Origin: Chitinophaga pinensis
Lineage (GTDB): Bacteria > Bacteroidota > Bacteroidia > Chitinophagales > Chitinophagaceae
Assembly: GCA_945862385.1 (NCBI GenBank)
Contig: CAMAXV010000003.1
Span: 220,522 to 268,050, forward strand
DNA: 47,529 nt
Direction of reading: 5' to 3'
The notes beneath the pieces are model-generated. The model was not told the DNA's origin and ran no database searches. It was given only the letters and a program-made list of their open reading frames with translations. A program made the translations under genes and the position numbers. Positions 17,548 through 27,596 of the stretch are shown here, piece after piece (positions within the stretch are counted from its first letter, which is position 1; each line of letters begins with the position of its first letter).

Positions 17548-18096
17548 TTAAAATCCGGTTTCAAGGCCGGTAAATCCCGGCAGTTGCAGGTCTTTTTCCG
17601 ATACAATCTCTTCAGATTCATTGACCTGCCAGTCAATTTTTAAAACGGGATCATTGTATTTAATCCCAAGCTCACTTGATTTGTTGTAAACGCCGTCACA
17701 TTTATACATTACTTCCGCAGTTTCAGTCAACACAGAGAAACCGTGAGCAAATCCTCTCGGAATGAGCAACTGCATTTTATTCTCAGCTGTAAGTTCAATT
17801 GCAAATACCTTACCATAAGTAGGTTGCTCTGATCTCAGATCCACAACTACATCAAGAATCCTTCCGGATAAAACCCTAACCAGTTTGGCTTGGGCATGGG
17901 GTGGTTTTTGAAAATGAAGTCCACGTATAACACCTTTTTGGGAGAATGACTGATTATCCTGCACCCACTGATGTTGTAATCCTGACTGTTCAAATCTGTC
18001 TGCATTATAGCTTTCAAAAAAGAATCCCCGCTCGTCACTGTATACAGCTGGAGTAAGAACCAGCAATCCTTCAAACCCTGTTAACTCTATTTTCAT
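17548..18096 (-). CDS. rfbC: dTDP-4-dehydrorhamnose 3,5-epimerase
   Basis: RmlC epimerises the 4-keto sugar made by RmlB. The 182-residue cupin protein has the substrate loop DERGFFFESYN, the catalytic His61 in GVIRGLHFQKPPHAQAKLV and the Tyr region MYKCDGVYNKSSE. Length is typical. It lies two bases after rmlB and eight before rmlD, so translation within the operon is tightly linked. Confidence 0.96.
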   Translation of the reverse strand: MKIELTGFEGLLVLTPAVYSDERGFFFESYNADRFEQSGLQHQWVQDNQSFSQKGVIRGLHFQKPPHAQAKLVRVLSGRILDVVVDLRSEQPTYGKVFAIELTAENKMQLLIPRGFAHGFSVLTETAEVMYKCDGVYNKSSELGIKYNDPVLKIDWQVNESEEIVSEKDLQLPGFTGLETGF

Positions 18097-18098
18097 AA

Positions 18099-19148
18099 TC
18101 AGCGTGCCTGGTATTGGTCATGATAATATTGCTGATAAGCCCCGGATGTAATGTGCTCAACCCACTGTGAGTTATCAAGGTACCAGTCAATTGTTTTCTC
18201 CAGACCTTCTTCAAATTGCAAAGATGGCGTCCAGCCTAACTCCTGGTTGATTTTTGTTGCGTCTATGGCATACCGCTTATCATGACCAGCCCTGTCTTTC
18301 ACATAAGTTATCAGCTTAGCACTCTCGCCTTCAGCTCTGCCTAGCTTTCTGTCCATTATTTTACACAGCAAGTGAACAATATCTATGTTCTTCCATTCAT
18401 TGAAGCCTCCAATATTGTACGTTTCACCCAGTTTACCGGTATGAAAAACGACATCAATGGCTTTTGCATGATCTTCTACCCATAACCAGTCTCGCACGTT
18501 ATCTCCTTTACCGTATACAGGTAATGGCTTGGAATTTACTATATTGTTGATCATCAGCGGAAGGAGTTTCTCCGGAAACTGATGTGAACCGTAATTATTG
18601 GAGCAATTGGATATTACTACCGGCAAATTGTATGTGTGGTGATACGCGTTTACCAAGTGATCCGAAGACGCCTTGGAAGCAGAATAGGGAGACCTTGGAT
18701 CATATGACGTCTCTTCGGTAAAAAAACCTGTTTCCCCAAGTGAGCCATAAACTTCATCTGTTGATACATGGTAGAAAAGTTTCCCTGACTCACCATGCCA
18801 GTGCTTTTTAGCAGCATTCAAGAGTACTGCTGTTCCCAGAATATTCGTCTTTACAAAAGAGAGCGGATCCATGATGGAACGGTCCACATGACTTTCTGCA
18901 GCAAGATGTATTACCGCATCGAAATGTTGGCTGCTGAAAAGGTTGTCAATGAAGTTTTCATCCGTAATATCCCCCTTTACAAAACTATAGTTGGCAGCAT
19001 GCGCAATGTCTAGGAGGTTCTCCAGATTTCCGGCATAAGTAAGTGCATCCAGATTTGTAATCTGGTAATCAGGGTACTTATTAACAAAGAGCCGTACTAC
19101 ATGAGAACCTATGAAGCCAGCACCGCCTGTTATCAAAACTTTTTTCAT
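18099..19148 (-). CDS. rfbB: dTDP-glucose 4,6-dehydratase
   Basis: RmlB dehydrates dTDP-glucose to the 4-keto-6-deoxy sugar. The 349-residue product has the NAD motif [11 protein letters not shown], the phrase [27 protein letters not shown] and the catalytic [12 protein letters not shown]. The start overlaps the stop of the preceding decarboxylase gene by four bases. The pathway's first enzyme, RmlA (glucose-1-phosphate thymidylyltransferase), is not in this operon or window. Confidence 0.96.
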   Translation of the reverse strand: MKKVLITGGAGFIGSHVVRLFVNKYPDYQITNLDALTYAGNLENLLDIAHAANYSFVKGDITDENFIDNLFSSQHFDAVIHLAAESHVDRSIMDPLSFVKTNILGTAVLLNAAKKHWHGESGKLFYHVSTDEVYGSLGETGFFTEETSYDPRSPYSASKASSDHLVNAYHHTYNLPVVISNCSNNYGSHQFPEKLLPLMINNIVNSKPLPVYGKGDNVRDWLWVEDHAKAIDVVFHTGKLGETYNIGGFNEWKNIDIVHLLCKIMDRKLGRAEGESAKLITYVKDRAGHDKRYAIDATKINQELGWTPSLQFEEGLEKTIDWYLDNSQWVEHITSGAYQQYYHDQYQAR

Positions 19149-20125
19149 CTGCTTACGAATTCTTTGGGTTGCTTTACCAGTTCTTCCGGAGGCAAAGATT
19201 TGAAATAATCGTAAGTTATTTTCAATCCTGTTGCCCTGTCAACTTTTGGCTCCCAGCCTAGTAATTCCCTGGCTTTGGTTATATCAGGCTTCCGCTGTTT
19301 GGGATCATCTGCAGGGAGTGGCTTGAAAACAATCTTGGTTTCTGCACCGGTAAGCTTCAGAATTTCTTCTGCAAACTCCAGCAGACTTATTTCTGAGGGA
19401 TTTCCTATGTTGACAGGATACGGATAATCACTCATCAGTAGCCGGTAAATTCCTTCAATCAGGTCATCTACATAACAGAAAGACCTTGTTTGGGAACCAT
19501 CCCCAAAAACAGTCAGATCCTCTCCTCGCAAAGCCTGTCCAATAAATGCTGGCAATGCACGCCCATCGTTTAGCCTCATTCGCGGACCATACGTGTTGAA
19601 TATTCTTATTATCCTTGTTTCTACCTGATGAAAGGTATGATAGGCCATGGTAATGGATTCCATGAACCTTTTGGCTTCATCGTAAACACCTCTTGGTCCA
19701 ACAGGATTAACATTACCCCAGTACTCTTCGTTTTGTGGATGAACCAAAGGATCACCATAAACTTCAGAAGTGGATGCCACTAGCATTCTGGCGCCCTTTG
19801 CCCTTGCCAGACCAAGACAATTATGTGTACCCAAAGCACCTACCTTGAGGGTTTGAATAGGTATTTTGAGATAGTCAATCGGACTGGCAGGAGATGCAAA
19901 GTGAAGGATATAATCTATATTACCCGGCACATGTATGAACTTGGAAACATCGTGGTGATAGAATTCAAACTCCTTTAATTTAAAAAGATGTTCTATGTTA
20001 CGGAGATCCCCCGTAATGAGGTTATCCATTCCTACTACGTCAAAGCCTTCCCTTATAAATCTGTCACAAAGATGTGAGCCAAGAAAACCTGCAGCTCCGG
20101 TAATAAGAACACGTTTATTAGACAT
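19145..20125 (-). CDS. UDP-glucuronate decarboxylase (UDP-xylose synthase)
   Basis: This extended SDR enzyme oxidises and decarboxylates UDP-glucuronate to UDP-xylose. The 326-residue product has [14 protein letters not shown] at the N-terminus, [15 protein letters not shown], the UXS phrase [18 protein letters not shown] with the catalytic Tyr and Lys, and [10 protein letters not shown]. It directly follows ugd, which supplies its substrate, with three bases between them. UXS rather than a UDP-glucose epimerase is supported by the PRGxYDEAKR motif. Confidence 0.93.
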   Translation of the reverse strand: MSNKRVLITGAAGFLGSHLCDRFIREGFDVVGMDNLITGDLRNIEHLFKLKEFEFYHHDVSKFIHVPGNIDYILHFASPASPIDYLKIPIQTLKVGALGTHNCLGLARAKGARMLVASTSEVYGDPLVHPQNEEYWGNVNPVGPRGVYDEAKRFMESITMAYHTFHQVETRIIRIFNTYGPRMRLNDGRALPAFIGQALRGEDLTVFGDGSQTRSFCYVDDLIEGIYRLLMSDYPYPVNIGNPSEISLLEFAEEILKLTGAETKIVFKPLPADDPKQRKPDITKARELLGWEPKVDRATGLKITYDYFKSLPPEELVKQPKEFVSR

Positions 20126-20128
20126 AAA

Positions 20129-21445
20129 TCAGTTATTAGATTTGAAGTTTCGGCCTATGCTTTCATAATGAAATCCAAGCTCACTGATGCTCTTCACATC
20201 AAACAGATTCCTGCCATCAAATATCGCTTTTCTTTTCATAGCCCTTACGATTTTCAAAAAATCAGGCGTCCTGAACTCATTCCATTCAGTTGCAATAATC
20301 AGAGCATCCGCACCTTCCAGTGCTTCATACTGATTCTCTGCAAAAGCAATATTTTCACCCATTAATTGTTTTACGTTGGGCATAGCTTCAGGATCAAAAG
20401 CAGTTACCGTAGCACCTTGGGCCAACAAAGACTCAATAATATAAAGTGCCGGTGCCTCCCGGATATCATCTGTATTGGGTTTGAAGGCTAGTCCCCAAAG
20501 TGCGAAATGCTTTCCTTTGAGATCACCGTTGAAAAAATTGCTGATCTTCGGCATAAGATGGAGCTTCTGCTTTTCATTGACGTCCATTACCGCATTAAGT
20601 ATCTGAAAATCATATTCAGCTTCCTTGGCACTTTTTACCAGCGCTTGAACATCCTTGGGGAAACAGCTTCCACCGTAGCCAATTCCGGGAAACAAAAATC
20701 TTTTTCCGATTCTGTCATCACTGCCTACTCCCAGCCTGACCATGTCTACATCTGCACCTAACCTCTCACACAATTGTGCGATTTCATTCATGAATGATAT
20801 CTTGGTAGCCAGAAAAGAATTTGCGGCATATTTGGTTAATTCGGCAGATCGAACGTCCATATAAATCAATGGGTTGCCAGAACGAACAAAAGGTGCATAC
20901 AGCTCTGCCATCAGCTTTTTGGCTTTTTCAGAATCCGTGCCAATAACAACCCTGTCAGGTTTCATAAAATCGTCAACAGCTACACCTTCCCGGAGAAATT
21001 CGGGGTTTGAGACAACATCAAAATCTACTTTTGCATGTTTAGCAATGGCACTTTTAACCTTTTCTGCTGTTCCTACAGGAACGGTGCTTTTATCTACAAC
21101 AACTACATAGTCGTTCAGCATGAGTCCAAGTTCATGTGCTACGCCAAGCACATATTTCAGGTCTGCTGAGCCATCCTCACCGGGTGGTGTAGGTAATGCC
21201 AGGAATAATATCTTGGAATCCTGTATACCCTCCTTGAGGTCAGTTGTGAATCGAAGGCGCTGCTCCTTAAGATTGCGCAGGAAAATCTTTTCCAGTCCGG
21301 GCTCATAAATAGTGATTTCTCCGGATTTGAGTTTATCTACCTTTCGCTGATCTATGTCAACACAAGTTACTTCGTTACCCGTTTCTGCAAAACAGGTTCC
21401 TGTTACAAGTCCTACATAGCCAGTACCAATAACGGTAATTTTCAT
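20129..21445 (-). CDS. ugd: UDP-glucose 6-dehydrogenase
   Basis: Ugd oxidises UDP-glucose to UDP-glucuronate using two NAD. The 438-residue product starts MKITVIGTGYVGLVTGTCFAE, carries VDKSTVPVGTA and EFLREGVAVDDF. The catalytic Cys is in GIGYGGSCFPKDVQAL, followed by WGLAFKPNTDDIREAPA. The ATG at 21445 places the nucleotide fold at the very N-terminus, as in the family; an upstream in-frame start at 21475 would overlap the aminotransferase gene. Its product feeds the decarboxylase just downstream. Confidence 0.96.
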   Translation of the reverse strand: MKITVIGTGYVGLVTGTCFAETGNEVTCVDIDQRKVDKLKSGEITIYEPGLEKIFLRNLKEQRLRFTTDLKEGIQDSKILFLALPTPPGEDGSADLKYVLGVAHELGLMLNDYVVVVDKSTVPVGTAEKVKSAIAKHAKVDFDVVSNPEFLREGVAVDDFMKPDRVVIGTDSEKAKKLMAELYAPFVRSGNPLIYMDVRSAELTKYAANSFLATKISFMNEIAQLCERLGADVDMVRLGVGSDDRIGKRFLFPGIGYGGSCFPKDVQALVKSAKEAEYDFQILNAVMDVNEKQKLHLMPKISNFFNGDLKGKHFALWGLAFKPNTDDIREAPALYIIESLLAQGATVTAFDPEAMPNVKQLMGENIAFAENQYEALEGADALIIATEWNEFRTPDFLKIVRAMKRKAIFDGRNLFDVKSISELGFHYESIGRNFKSNN

Positions 21446-21461
21446 GGATGATGAGTTTATT

Positions 21462-22592
21462 TTATTGTTGCACAAAAGACTTTACTGACTCAATAATCAA
21501 CTCCTGTTGATCCTGATCCAACTCGGTATGAATAGGAAGAGATACTACCCGTTCAGTCAGCCAGTCCGTTACTGGCAAATCAACATCAGGTAAATTCAGA
21601 AAAGAGAACATCTTCTGGCGATGAGCTGGTACAGGATAGTAAATCATGGAAGGAACACCCTCCGAAGCAAGGTATTCAACAAGTCCATCACGGTCAACCT
21701 GCTCAAGAATCATTGTGTATTGGTGAAATACATGGATATTCCCCAAAGCAGTTTTTGGTGTGGTCAAGGACTTTATACCTTCAAATGACTTGTTGTAATT
21801 TGCAGCTGCCATGCGCCTGGATTGATTATATTCATCCAAATAACGCAGTTTTATCCGTAAAATTGCGGCCTGTATAGTATCCAGCCTCGAATTACATCCT
21901 ACAACATCATGATAATAGCGTTTGCTTTGTCCATGATTGGCAATCATTTTGATTTTCCTGGCAAGTTCCCCATCATTTGTCATCAGTGCCCCACCGTCAC
22001 CAAAACATCCAAGGTTCTTTGATGGGAAAAATGAGGTACACCCGATATGTCCAATTGTTCCAGTTTTCCTTATCCCCTCACTCCCCATGTCTATGGTTGC
22101 CCCTATGGCCTGCGCATTGTCTTCTATGACATACAATCCAAACTCTTTTGCAATTGCCATAACAGACTGCATATCTGCTGCCTGACCGTACAAGTGAACC
22201 GGCACTATGGCTTTTGTCCGCGGAGTTATCGCCTTTCTCACTTCTTCAGGATTCAAGCAAAATGTAATTGGATCAACATCTACAAAAACAGGTTTCAACC
22301 TGAGTAGAGCCATAACTTCTGTTGTGGCTATATAAGTAAATGATGGCGTAATCACCTCATCACCCGGCTGAAGCTCAAGTGCCATCATGGCAATCTGAAG
22401 GGCATCGGTTCCATTGGCGCAGGGGATTACATGTTCAGATTGAAGGTATTCCCCAAGTTCGAGGGCAAAATCACCAACGGCCTTACCATTGATGAATGCA
22501 GTTGCATCGAGTGTTTCATGGATAGCTTTATCGACTTCAGACTTTATTTTTAGGTATTGACGTTTGAGATCAACCATTTGTATAGGTACCAT
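21462..22592 (-). CDS. DegT/DnrJ/EryC1/StrS sugar aminotransferase
   Basis: PLP enzymes of this family transfer an amino group to a keto sugar nucleotide. The 376-residue product has CANGTDALQIAMMAL, PSFTYIATTE, the Asp in VIEDNAQAIGA and the PLP lysine K192 in FFPSKNLGCFGDGGAL. The overall pattern is close to WbpE-type enzymes that act on UDP-3-keto-glucuronate derivatives, which would fit the ugd gene next door, but the substrate cannot be read from sequence. It is first in the operon; an ATG five codons in (22577) is an alternative start. It diverges from waaA. Confidence 0.9.
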   Translation of the reverse strand: MVPIQMVDLKRQYLKIKSEVDKAIHETLDATAFINGKAVGDFALELGEYLQSEHVIPCANGTDALQIAMMALELQPGDEVITPSFTYIATTEVMALLRLKPVFVDVDPITFCLNPEEVRKAITPRTKAIVPVHLYGQAADMQSVMAIAKEFGLYVIEDNAQAIGATIDMGSEGIRKTGTIGHIGCTSFFPSKNLGCFGDGGALMTNDGELARKIKMIANHGQSKRYYHDVVGCNSRLDTIQAAILRIKLRYLDEYNQSRRMAAANYNKSFEGIKSLTTPKTALGNIHVFHQYTMILEQVDRDGLVEYLASEGVPSMIYYPVPAHRQKMFSFLNLPDVDLPVTDWLTERVVSLPIHTELDQDQQELIIESVKSFVQQ

Positions 22593-22650
22593 AAGAAATG
22601 AATTGTGCTACGAAATTATGAAAAATACAGGGTTTCCGTTGAATAGGTTG

Positions 22651-22658
22651 TAGTTTTG
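22651..22658 (+). promoter_or_regulatory. waaA: -7 element for waaA
   Basis: TAGTTTTG fits the Bacteroidota -7 consensus and lies 19 bases upstream of the proposed TTG start of waaA. No exact -33 was found. Confidence 0.45.
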
Positions 22659-22677
22659 TGAACCAAATCCTTAAGTA

Positions 22678-23928
22678 TTGTTTCTATATAATCTTTTTAT
22701 AAGATGTTATCTGCTGGCAATCAGGCTGGCATCATTCTGGAGCCCCAAAGCCCGTTTATGGCTGGAGGGCAGAAAGTCTGTTTTTACCCTTTTGCAAGAA
22801 CAAATACAAGCTGGTGGTAAACAAATAATCTGGATGCACTGTGCATCACTTGGGGAGTTTGAACAAGGTCGGCCTTTGCTAGAAAAAATAAAATCTGAAG
22901 ATAAAAACTGCTTCATTTTACTTACTTTCTTCTCACCCTCAGGCTATGAGGTTCAAAAAAAATACAAGGGAGCAGACCTGGTTACCTATTTACCAATGGA
23001 TGGCAAAAAAAATGCAGAAAAATTCCTTGATATTGTCAGACCGTCGTTGGCCATTTTCGTGAAATATGAGTCATGGTTCCACTACCTCAAAACCTTACGA
23101 GACAGAGAGATACCAACATTGCTGATTGCCGCAATTTTCAAAGCCGAACAAAATTATTTTGGTATTTTCGGTGGTTTTCTCAGGCAAATGCTGAATTACT
23201 ACAATCACATTTTTGTGCAGGATAGTCCATCCCTTGAACTCCTTACCCATTACCAAATCAAGTCTGAAGCGAGCATTTCAGGTGATACCCGTTTTGATCG
23301 AGTTCATGAAATTGCATCTGCTCCCTTTGAACACAGCGCTATTGACTCTTTTTGTAAACACAGTCAAGTAATTGTAGCAGGCAGCAGTTGGAAAGAAGAT
23401 GAGGAAATGCTTTCTGAATACATGAAAGATCATCCTGAGATTAAGTCCATCATTGCACCACATGAAATTGATACAAAATCGATTGCCCGATTGCAATCCC
23501 TTTTCCCAAATGGTGTTTTACTTACCGAAGTCAATGAACAGATTGACTCCACAGCCAATGTTCTGATCATTAATACGATGGGGATGCTTTCAAGACTGTA
23601 TAGGTGGAGTACCGTCAGTTATATTGGCGGAGGGTTTAATAAATCAGGCATTCACAACATTCTAGAGGCTGCAGTGTATGGAAAAATAACTGTTTTTGGT
23701 CCCAGCTACCATCGTTCTGGTGAGGCAGAGGCTTTGGTTGGCCTGGGAGGAGCGTTTACTTATGGAGACTATGCTGCACTGAGGGTTATACTGGATAACC
23801 TGTTCAGAAACCCTGAGGAAAGACATAAAGGTGAATCAACTGCGTTACATTTCGTTGACAGGAATCTTGGAGCTACTCATATCATTCTTGATTATATCAG
23901 GAAACTGCCCGGCTTCAACAACCATTAA
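22678..23928 (+). CDS. waaA: 3-deoxy-D-manno-octulosonic acid (Kdo) transferase
   Basis: WaaA adds Kdo from CMP-Kdo to lipid A precursors at the inner membrane. The 416-residue product begins with a hydrophobic anchor (LYNLFIRCYLLAIRLASF) and has the catalytic Glu region HCASLGEFEQGRPL, the GT30 phrases FSPSGYE and ESWFHYL, and the C-terminal GGGFNKSGIHNILEAAVYG and FGPSYHRSGEAE. The start is TTG; no ATG fits, and the anchor would be lost with a later start. It leads the tdk and ccm genes. Confidence 0.93.
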   Translation: MFLYNLFIRCYLLAIRLASFWSPKARLWLEGRKSVFTLLQEQIQAGGKQIIWMHCASLGEFEQGRPLLEKIKSEDKNCFILLTFFSPSGYEVQKKYKGADLVTYLPMDGKKNAEKFLDIVRPSLAIFVKYESWFHYLKTLRDREIPTLLIAAIFKAEQNYFGIFGGFLRQMLNYYNHIFVQDSPSLELLTHYQIKSEASISGDTRFDRVHEIASAPFEHSAIDSFCKHSQVIVAGSSWKEDEEMLSEYMKDHPEIKSIIAPHEIDTKSIARLQSLFPNGVLLTEVNEQIDSTANVLIINTMGMLSRLYRWSTVSYIGGGFNKSGIHNILEAAVYGKITVFGPSYHRSGEAEALVGLGGAFTYGDYAALRVILDNLFRNPEERHKGESTALHFVDRNLGATHIILDYIRKLPGFNNH

Positions 23929-23951
23929 TATCTTAAAAGAAATAATTTTTC

Positions 23952-24509
23952 ATGTTTATTGAACCTCATATAAATAAAGGTGGCTGGATAGAAGTAGTTT
24001 GCGGATCCATGTTTTCGGGTAAAACGGAGGAGTTAATCAGGAGACTTAAAAGGGCTAGAATTGCCAATCTGAGTGTGGGGATTTTTAAGCCAAGTATGGA
24101 TACCAGATACCATGTAGAAAGCATTGTTTCACACAATGACAATATGATTGGTGCTATTCCGGTGCTGGCATCACATGAAATTTTAGAGAAATCAGTGGGT
24201 TTTGATGTAATTGGATTGGATGAAACACAATTTTTTGACCAGGATATCGTAATAGTATGTGAAAAACTTGCCGACCTTGGAAAAAGAGTTATCGTAGCAG
24301 GATTAGATATGGACTATACTGGAAAACCTTTCGGTAAAATGCCTGAACTACTTGCCATTGCTAACTATGTAACAAAACTTCATGCTATTTGTATGCAATG
24401 TGGCGGAACAGCAAGCTATTCTTACAGGATTACAACCAATAAAGACCAGGTTGTTCTTGGAGAAAAAGACCATTACGAAGCACGTTGCAGAAACTGCTTT
24501 AAAAAATAA
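23952..24509 (+). CDS. tdk: Thymidine kinase
   Basis: Tdk salvages thymidine to dTMP. The 185-residue type II enzyme has the P-loop CGSMFSGKTEELIRR (about residues 17-31), the Walker B DETQFFD, the lasso loop region VAGLDMDYTGKPFG and the zinc-binding pairs CMQCGG and CRNCF at the C-terminus. Length and order are standard. It starts 23 bases after waaA. Confidence 0.96.
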   Translation: MFIEPHINKGGWIEVVCGSMFSGKTEELIRRLKRARIANLSVGIFKPSMDTRYHVESIVSHNDNMIGAIPVLASHEILEKSVGFDVIGLDETQFFDQDIVIVCEKLADLGKRVIVAGLDMDYTGKPFGKMPELLAIANYVTKLHAICMQCGGTASYSYRITTNKDQVVLGEKDHYEARCRNCFKK

Positions 24510-24518
24510 AAAAGAAAA

Positions 24519-25181
24519 GTGACCAATATCAACAAGATTAAAGCACTATTACGCAAAGAGCTCCTGCTTGAAACCAGACAACAACATACGTTGTATGGCA
24601 TCATGTTGTATATCGCGTCAACGGTATTTGTAATATACCTGACCATGGAGTCTCCTGACAGTGAAACCTGGAATGGACTTTTCTGGATTACTCAATTATT
24701 TATCTGCATCAATGCTATTGCAAAAAGCTTTTTGCAGGAAGCAAAAGGCAGGATGCTCTATTACTATAGTATTACTCCCCCTTCAGTTTTCATCTTGTCT
24801 AAACTCATATACAATGTTGTACTGATGCTGGTTATGAGCAGTATAAACCTGCTGCTCTATGCTGCTTTTTTAGGTAGCCCGGCTGTTTCATTCCTGCAGT
24901 TTTACCTGATTAGCCTCATGGGTGCTGCCGGTCTCGGACTTATTTTTACAATGCTGGCCGCGATTGCATCAAAGGCTATGCAACAAGCCTCCCTAATGGC
25001 AATACTCGGATTCCCGCTGATTATTCCGCAGCTTTTGCTCATGATTCGTTTGTCAAAAACTGCATTTGCGGAGGTTTTCAGAGAAGGAGTTCCATTACAA
25101 CTGGTTATGTTACTTGCAGCCCTGGATATTCTGATAGTATTGCTTTCAGTAATCCTTTACCCGTTTCTATGGAAAGATTAA
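24519..25181 (+). CDS. ccmB: Heme exporter protein CcmB
   Basis: CcmB is the membrane subunit of the ABC-type complex of cytochrome c maturation. The 220-residue product starts with the family phrase KIKALLRKELLLETRQQ and then has six membrane segments. FLQEAKGRMLYYYSITPPSVFILSKLIYN is the typical stretch after helix 2. The start is GTG, nine bases after tdk. The ATPase CcmA is not in the window. Confidence 0.9.
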   Translation: MTNINKIKALLRKELLLETRQQHTLYGIMLYIASTVFVIYLTMESPDSETWNGLFWITQLFICINAIAKSFLQEAKGRMLYYYSITPPSVFILSKLIYNVVLMLVMSSINLLLYAAFLGSPAVSFLQFYLISLMGAAGLGLIFTMLAAIASKAMQQASLMAILGFPLIIPQLLLMIRLSKTAFAEVFREGVPLQLVMLLAALDILIVLLSVILYPFLWKD

Positions 25182-25226
25182 TCAATTATACAATATTAAA
25201 AATTCGATAAACACAACCCATTTTCT

Positions 25227-25928
25227 ATGCGACTATCCTGGTGGAAATTAACTTCAATCTTTTTATTGGTCTATGCCGTTGTTGGCGGGATGTTTCTTCC
25301 CGTACCAGAACTGCCTCAGCTTGGTGAAACAATCAGAAATCTTTATTATCATGTTTGCATGTGGTTTGCCATGATGATCCTGTTCACCGTTTCAGTGATA
25401 CACAGTATCAAATACCTGCGTAAAGGAGACTACACCCATGATGTAAAAGCAAGGTCGTATGCTGGTGTTGGAACTTACATGGGCATTCTGGGATATGCTA
25501 CCGGAGCAATCTGGGCGAGTTATACCTGGGCTGACCCAAACAATCCGGCCTATGCCTCATTTGGATCAATCATGCGTGAGCCTAAATTGATTGGCGCAGC
25601 TATCGCACTCCTTATTTATGGAGCCTATTTTATCCTCAGAAGCTCCATAAACGACATGGATCAGCGTGCAAGAGTAAGTGCTGTCTATAACATTTTTGCC
25701 TATGCCATGCTCTTCCCCACAATCTGGATTATTCCCCGATTACTGCCAAGTCTGCATCCCGGACAGGAAGGGAATCCTGCACTTAATTTCAACGACATTG
25801 ATTCACGCATGCGCATGGTTTTCTATCCTGCCGTTATAGGATGGACACTCCTCGGTGCCTGGATAGCAACGCTTAAAATCAGATATACAATTTTACTTGA
25901 AAAAAAATGGAATAACAATGAAAAATAG
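25227..25928 (+). CDS. ccmC: Heme exporter protein CcmC-like (CcsA family)
   Basis: CcmC handles heme transfer to CcmE in cytochrome c maturation. The 233-residue product has six membrane helices, LYYHVCMWFAMMI with a conserved His, and the family phrase GYATGAIWASYTWADP near residue 91. The usual tryptophan-rich WWD stretch is weak here: after WASYTW comes a stretch without further tryptophans before REPKLIGAAI. The C-terminal FYPAVIGWTLLGAW has no obvious second His ligand. It lies 45 bases after ccmB and overlaps the next small gene. Confidence 0.85.
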   Translation: MRLSWWKLTSIFLLVYAVVGGMFLPVPELPQLGETIRNLYYHVCMWFAMMILFTVSVIHSIKYLRKGDYTHDVKARSYAGVGTYMGILGYATGAIWASYTWADPNNPAYASFGSIMREPKLIGAAIALLIYGAYFILRSSINDMDQRARVSAVYNIFAYAMLFPTIWIIPRLLPSLHPGQEGNPALNFNDIDSRMRMVFYPAVIGWTLLGAWIATLKIRYTILLEKKWNNNEK

Positions 25929-26127
25929 TATCCTTTCAATCATCTTCATCCTTTTCGCATCTCTTGTAAACGCACAACAAACAGCAGAAGCCAGTCCAAT
26001 GGCATTTGAGATGAGAAGTAATGGCAAAATTTATGTGGTAGTTGCAGTATTGTTAACAATAATGATCGGACTAATACTTTATATCATTAGCGTCGACAAA
26101 AAAATATCCAAACTCGAAAAGGAATAA
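25918..26127 (+). CDS. CcmD-like small membrane protein
   Basis: The 69-residue product has a signal-like N-terminus ending at VNAQ, then [25 protein letters not shown], and a charged tail [11 protein letters not shown]. This arrangement is the one seen in Bacteroidota CcmD-family peptides placed after ccmC. CcmD in other bacteria links CcmC to the ABC complex. The ATG at 25918 overlaps the ccmC stop by 11 bases. Confidence 0.82.
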   Translation: MKNSILSIIFILFASLVNAQQTAEASPMAFEMRSNGKIYVVVAVLLTIMIGLILYIISVDKKISKLEKE

Positions 26128-26137
26128 AGAACCTTTG

Positions 26138-26145
26138 TACCTTTG
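26138..26145 (+). promoter_or_regulatory. -7 element for glutamate dehydrogenase
   Basis: TACCTTTG fits the Bacteroidota -7 consensus, 32 bases before the gene's ATG at 26178. It lies upstream of a longer in-frame start at 26148 that would be nearly leaderless. No exact -33 was seen. Confidence 0.45.
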
Positions 26146-26177
26146 CGGTGTTAAAAAAAATCAAAAATTCAATAAAT

Positions 26178-27590
26178 ATGAATCCAGAATATAGTTTTTT
26201 TGATGCCGTTTGCAAAAGTTTTGATAAAGCTTCAAAATTTACCAATTTCGATGCAGGAATACTGGAGCAAATAAAACAATGCAACAGTGTATTGCGCATG
26301 CATTTTCCAGTTAAAATTGGGGATAAAATAGAAGTCATTAAGGCCTACAGGGTCCAGCACTCCCACCATAAGCAACCTTGCAAAGGTGGTATCCGTTTCA
26401 GTGAAATGGTTAACCTGGATGAAGTAATGGCACTTGCAGCGCTAATGACTTACAAATGCGCTATAGTAGACGTTCCTTTTGGAGGCGCAAAGGGTGGAAT
26501 CAGTATTGATCCCAAAAAATATTCCCCCTACGAACTTGAAAAAATAACCAGAAGGTATACCAGTGAACTAATCAAAAAGAAGTTTATTGGTCCTGGTGAA
26601 GACGTACCAGCGCCGGATTATGGCACTGGTGAAAGAGAAATGGCCTGGATTCTTGACACCTATACAGCCATGCATCCGGGAGAAATTGATTCACTCGCAT
26701 GCGTCACTGGAAAGCCCGTTAGTCAGGGTGGAGTTAGAGGTAGAAAAGAGGCAACCGGACTTGGCGTTTTTTATGGTATCCGCGAAGTTTGCAACAATCA
26801 AAAAGTCATGGATCGCCTGGGTCTTTCAATTGGCATTGAAGGGAAGAAAATCATTGTGCAAGGGTTGGGAAATGTAGGATACCATGCCGCAAAGTTTTTT
26901 CAGGAAAATGGAGCAATCATTGTTGGACTGGCAGAATATGAAGGGTCAATATACAATGATTTCGGACTGGATGTTGAAGCGGTCTTTCAGCACCGAAAAT
27001 CCACTGGATCAATACTTGACTACCCGGGAGCTCAAAACTTAGGTAAGAATACTGATGCCTTGGAAGCACCTTGTGATATCCTTGTTCCTGCTGCATTGGA
27101 AAATGTAATCAATGGCGAAAACGCATCACGTGTTCAGGCAAAAATAATAGGCGAAGCTGCAAATGGTCCACTCACCCCTGAAGCTGATGAAATATTAATC
27201 AACAAAGGTGCACTGGTTATACCAGACATGTATTTGAATGCAGGTGGTGTAACTGTTTCCTATTTTGAGTGGGTTAAAAATCTTAGTCATGTCCGCTATG
27301 GTAGAGTTGAGAAAAGGTTCATGGAAAATCAAAACGCCAATCTTGTTTCTCAAATCGAAGAAATGACAGGAAAATCAGTTACCGATATCCAAAAGAAACT
27401 TTTGGTACACGGTCCTGATGAAATAGACCTCGTAAGAAGCGGACTAGAAGACACCATGATCAAGGCTACCAATGAAATCCTCGACTGCTGGATTGGTAAT
27501 CCCGAAATAAAGGATATGAGAACAGCAGCATTTGTTGTTGCGATCAATAAAGTAGGAACAAGCTACTCAGAACTTGGTATATTCCCATAA
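26178..27590 (+). CDS. Glu/Leu/Phe/Val dehydrogenase (glutamate dehydrogenase type)
   Basis: The 470-residue enzyme deaminates glutamate or another amino acid with NAD(P). The substrate domain has [27 protein letters not shown], with the substrate lysines, then [26 protein letters not shown] follows, and the nucleotide domain has [25 protein letters not shown] and the late ASN-type region [11 protein letters not shown] are also present. Glutamate specificity is the most common for Bacteroidota members but is not proven. The gene has its own -7 element and a strong terminator just downstream. Confidence 0.92.
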   Translation: MNPEYSFFDAVCKSFDKASKFTNFDAGILEQIKQCNSVLRMHFPVKIGDKIEVIKAYRVQHSHHKQPCKGGIRFSEMVNLDEVMALAALMTYKCAIVDVPFGGAKGGISIDPKKYSPYELEKITRRYTSELIKKKFIGPGEDVPAPDYGTGEREMAWILDTYTAMHPGEIDSLACVTGKPVSQGGVRGRKEATGLGVFYGIREVCNNQKVMDRLGLSIGIEGKKIIVQGLGNVGYHAAKFFQENGAIIVGLAEYEGSIYNDFGLDVEAVFQHRKSTGSILDYPGAQNLGKNTDALEAPCDILVPAALENVINGENASRVQAKIIGEAANGPLTPEADEILINKGALVIPDMYLNAGGVTVSYFEWVKNLSHVRYGRVEKRFMENQNANLVSQIEEMTGKSVTDIQKKLLVHGPDEIDLVRSGLEDTMIKATNEILDCWIGNPEIKDMRTAAFVVAINKVGTSYSELGIFP

Positions 27591-27596
27591 ATTTAT

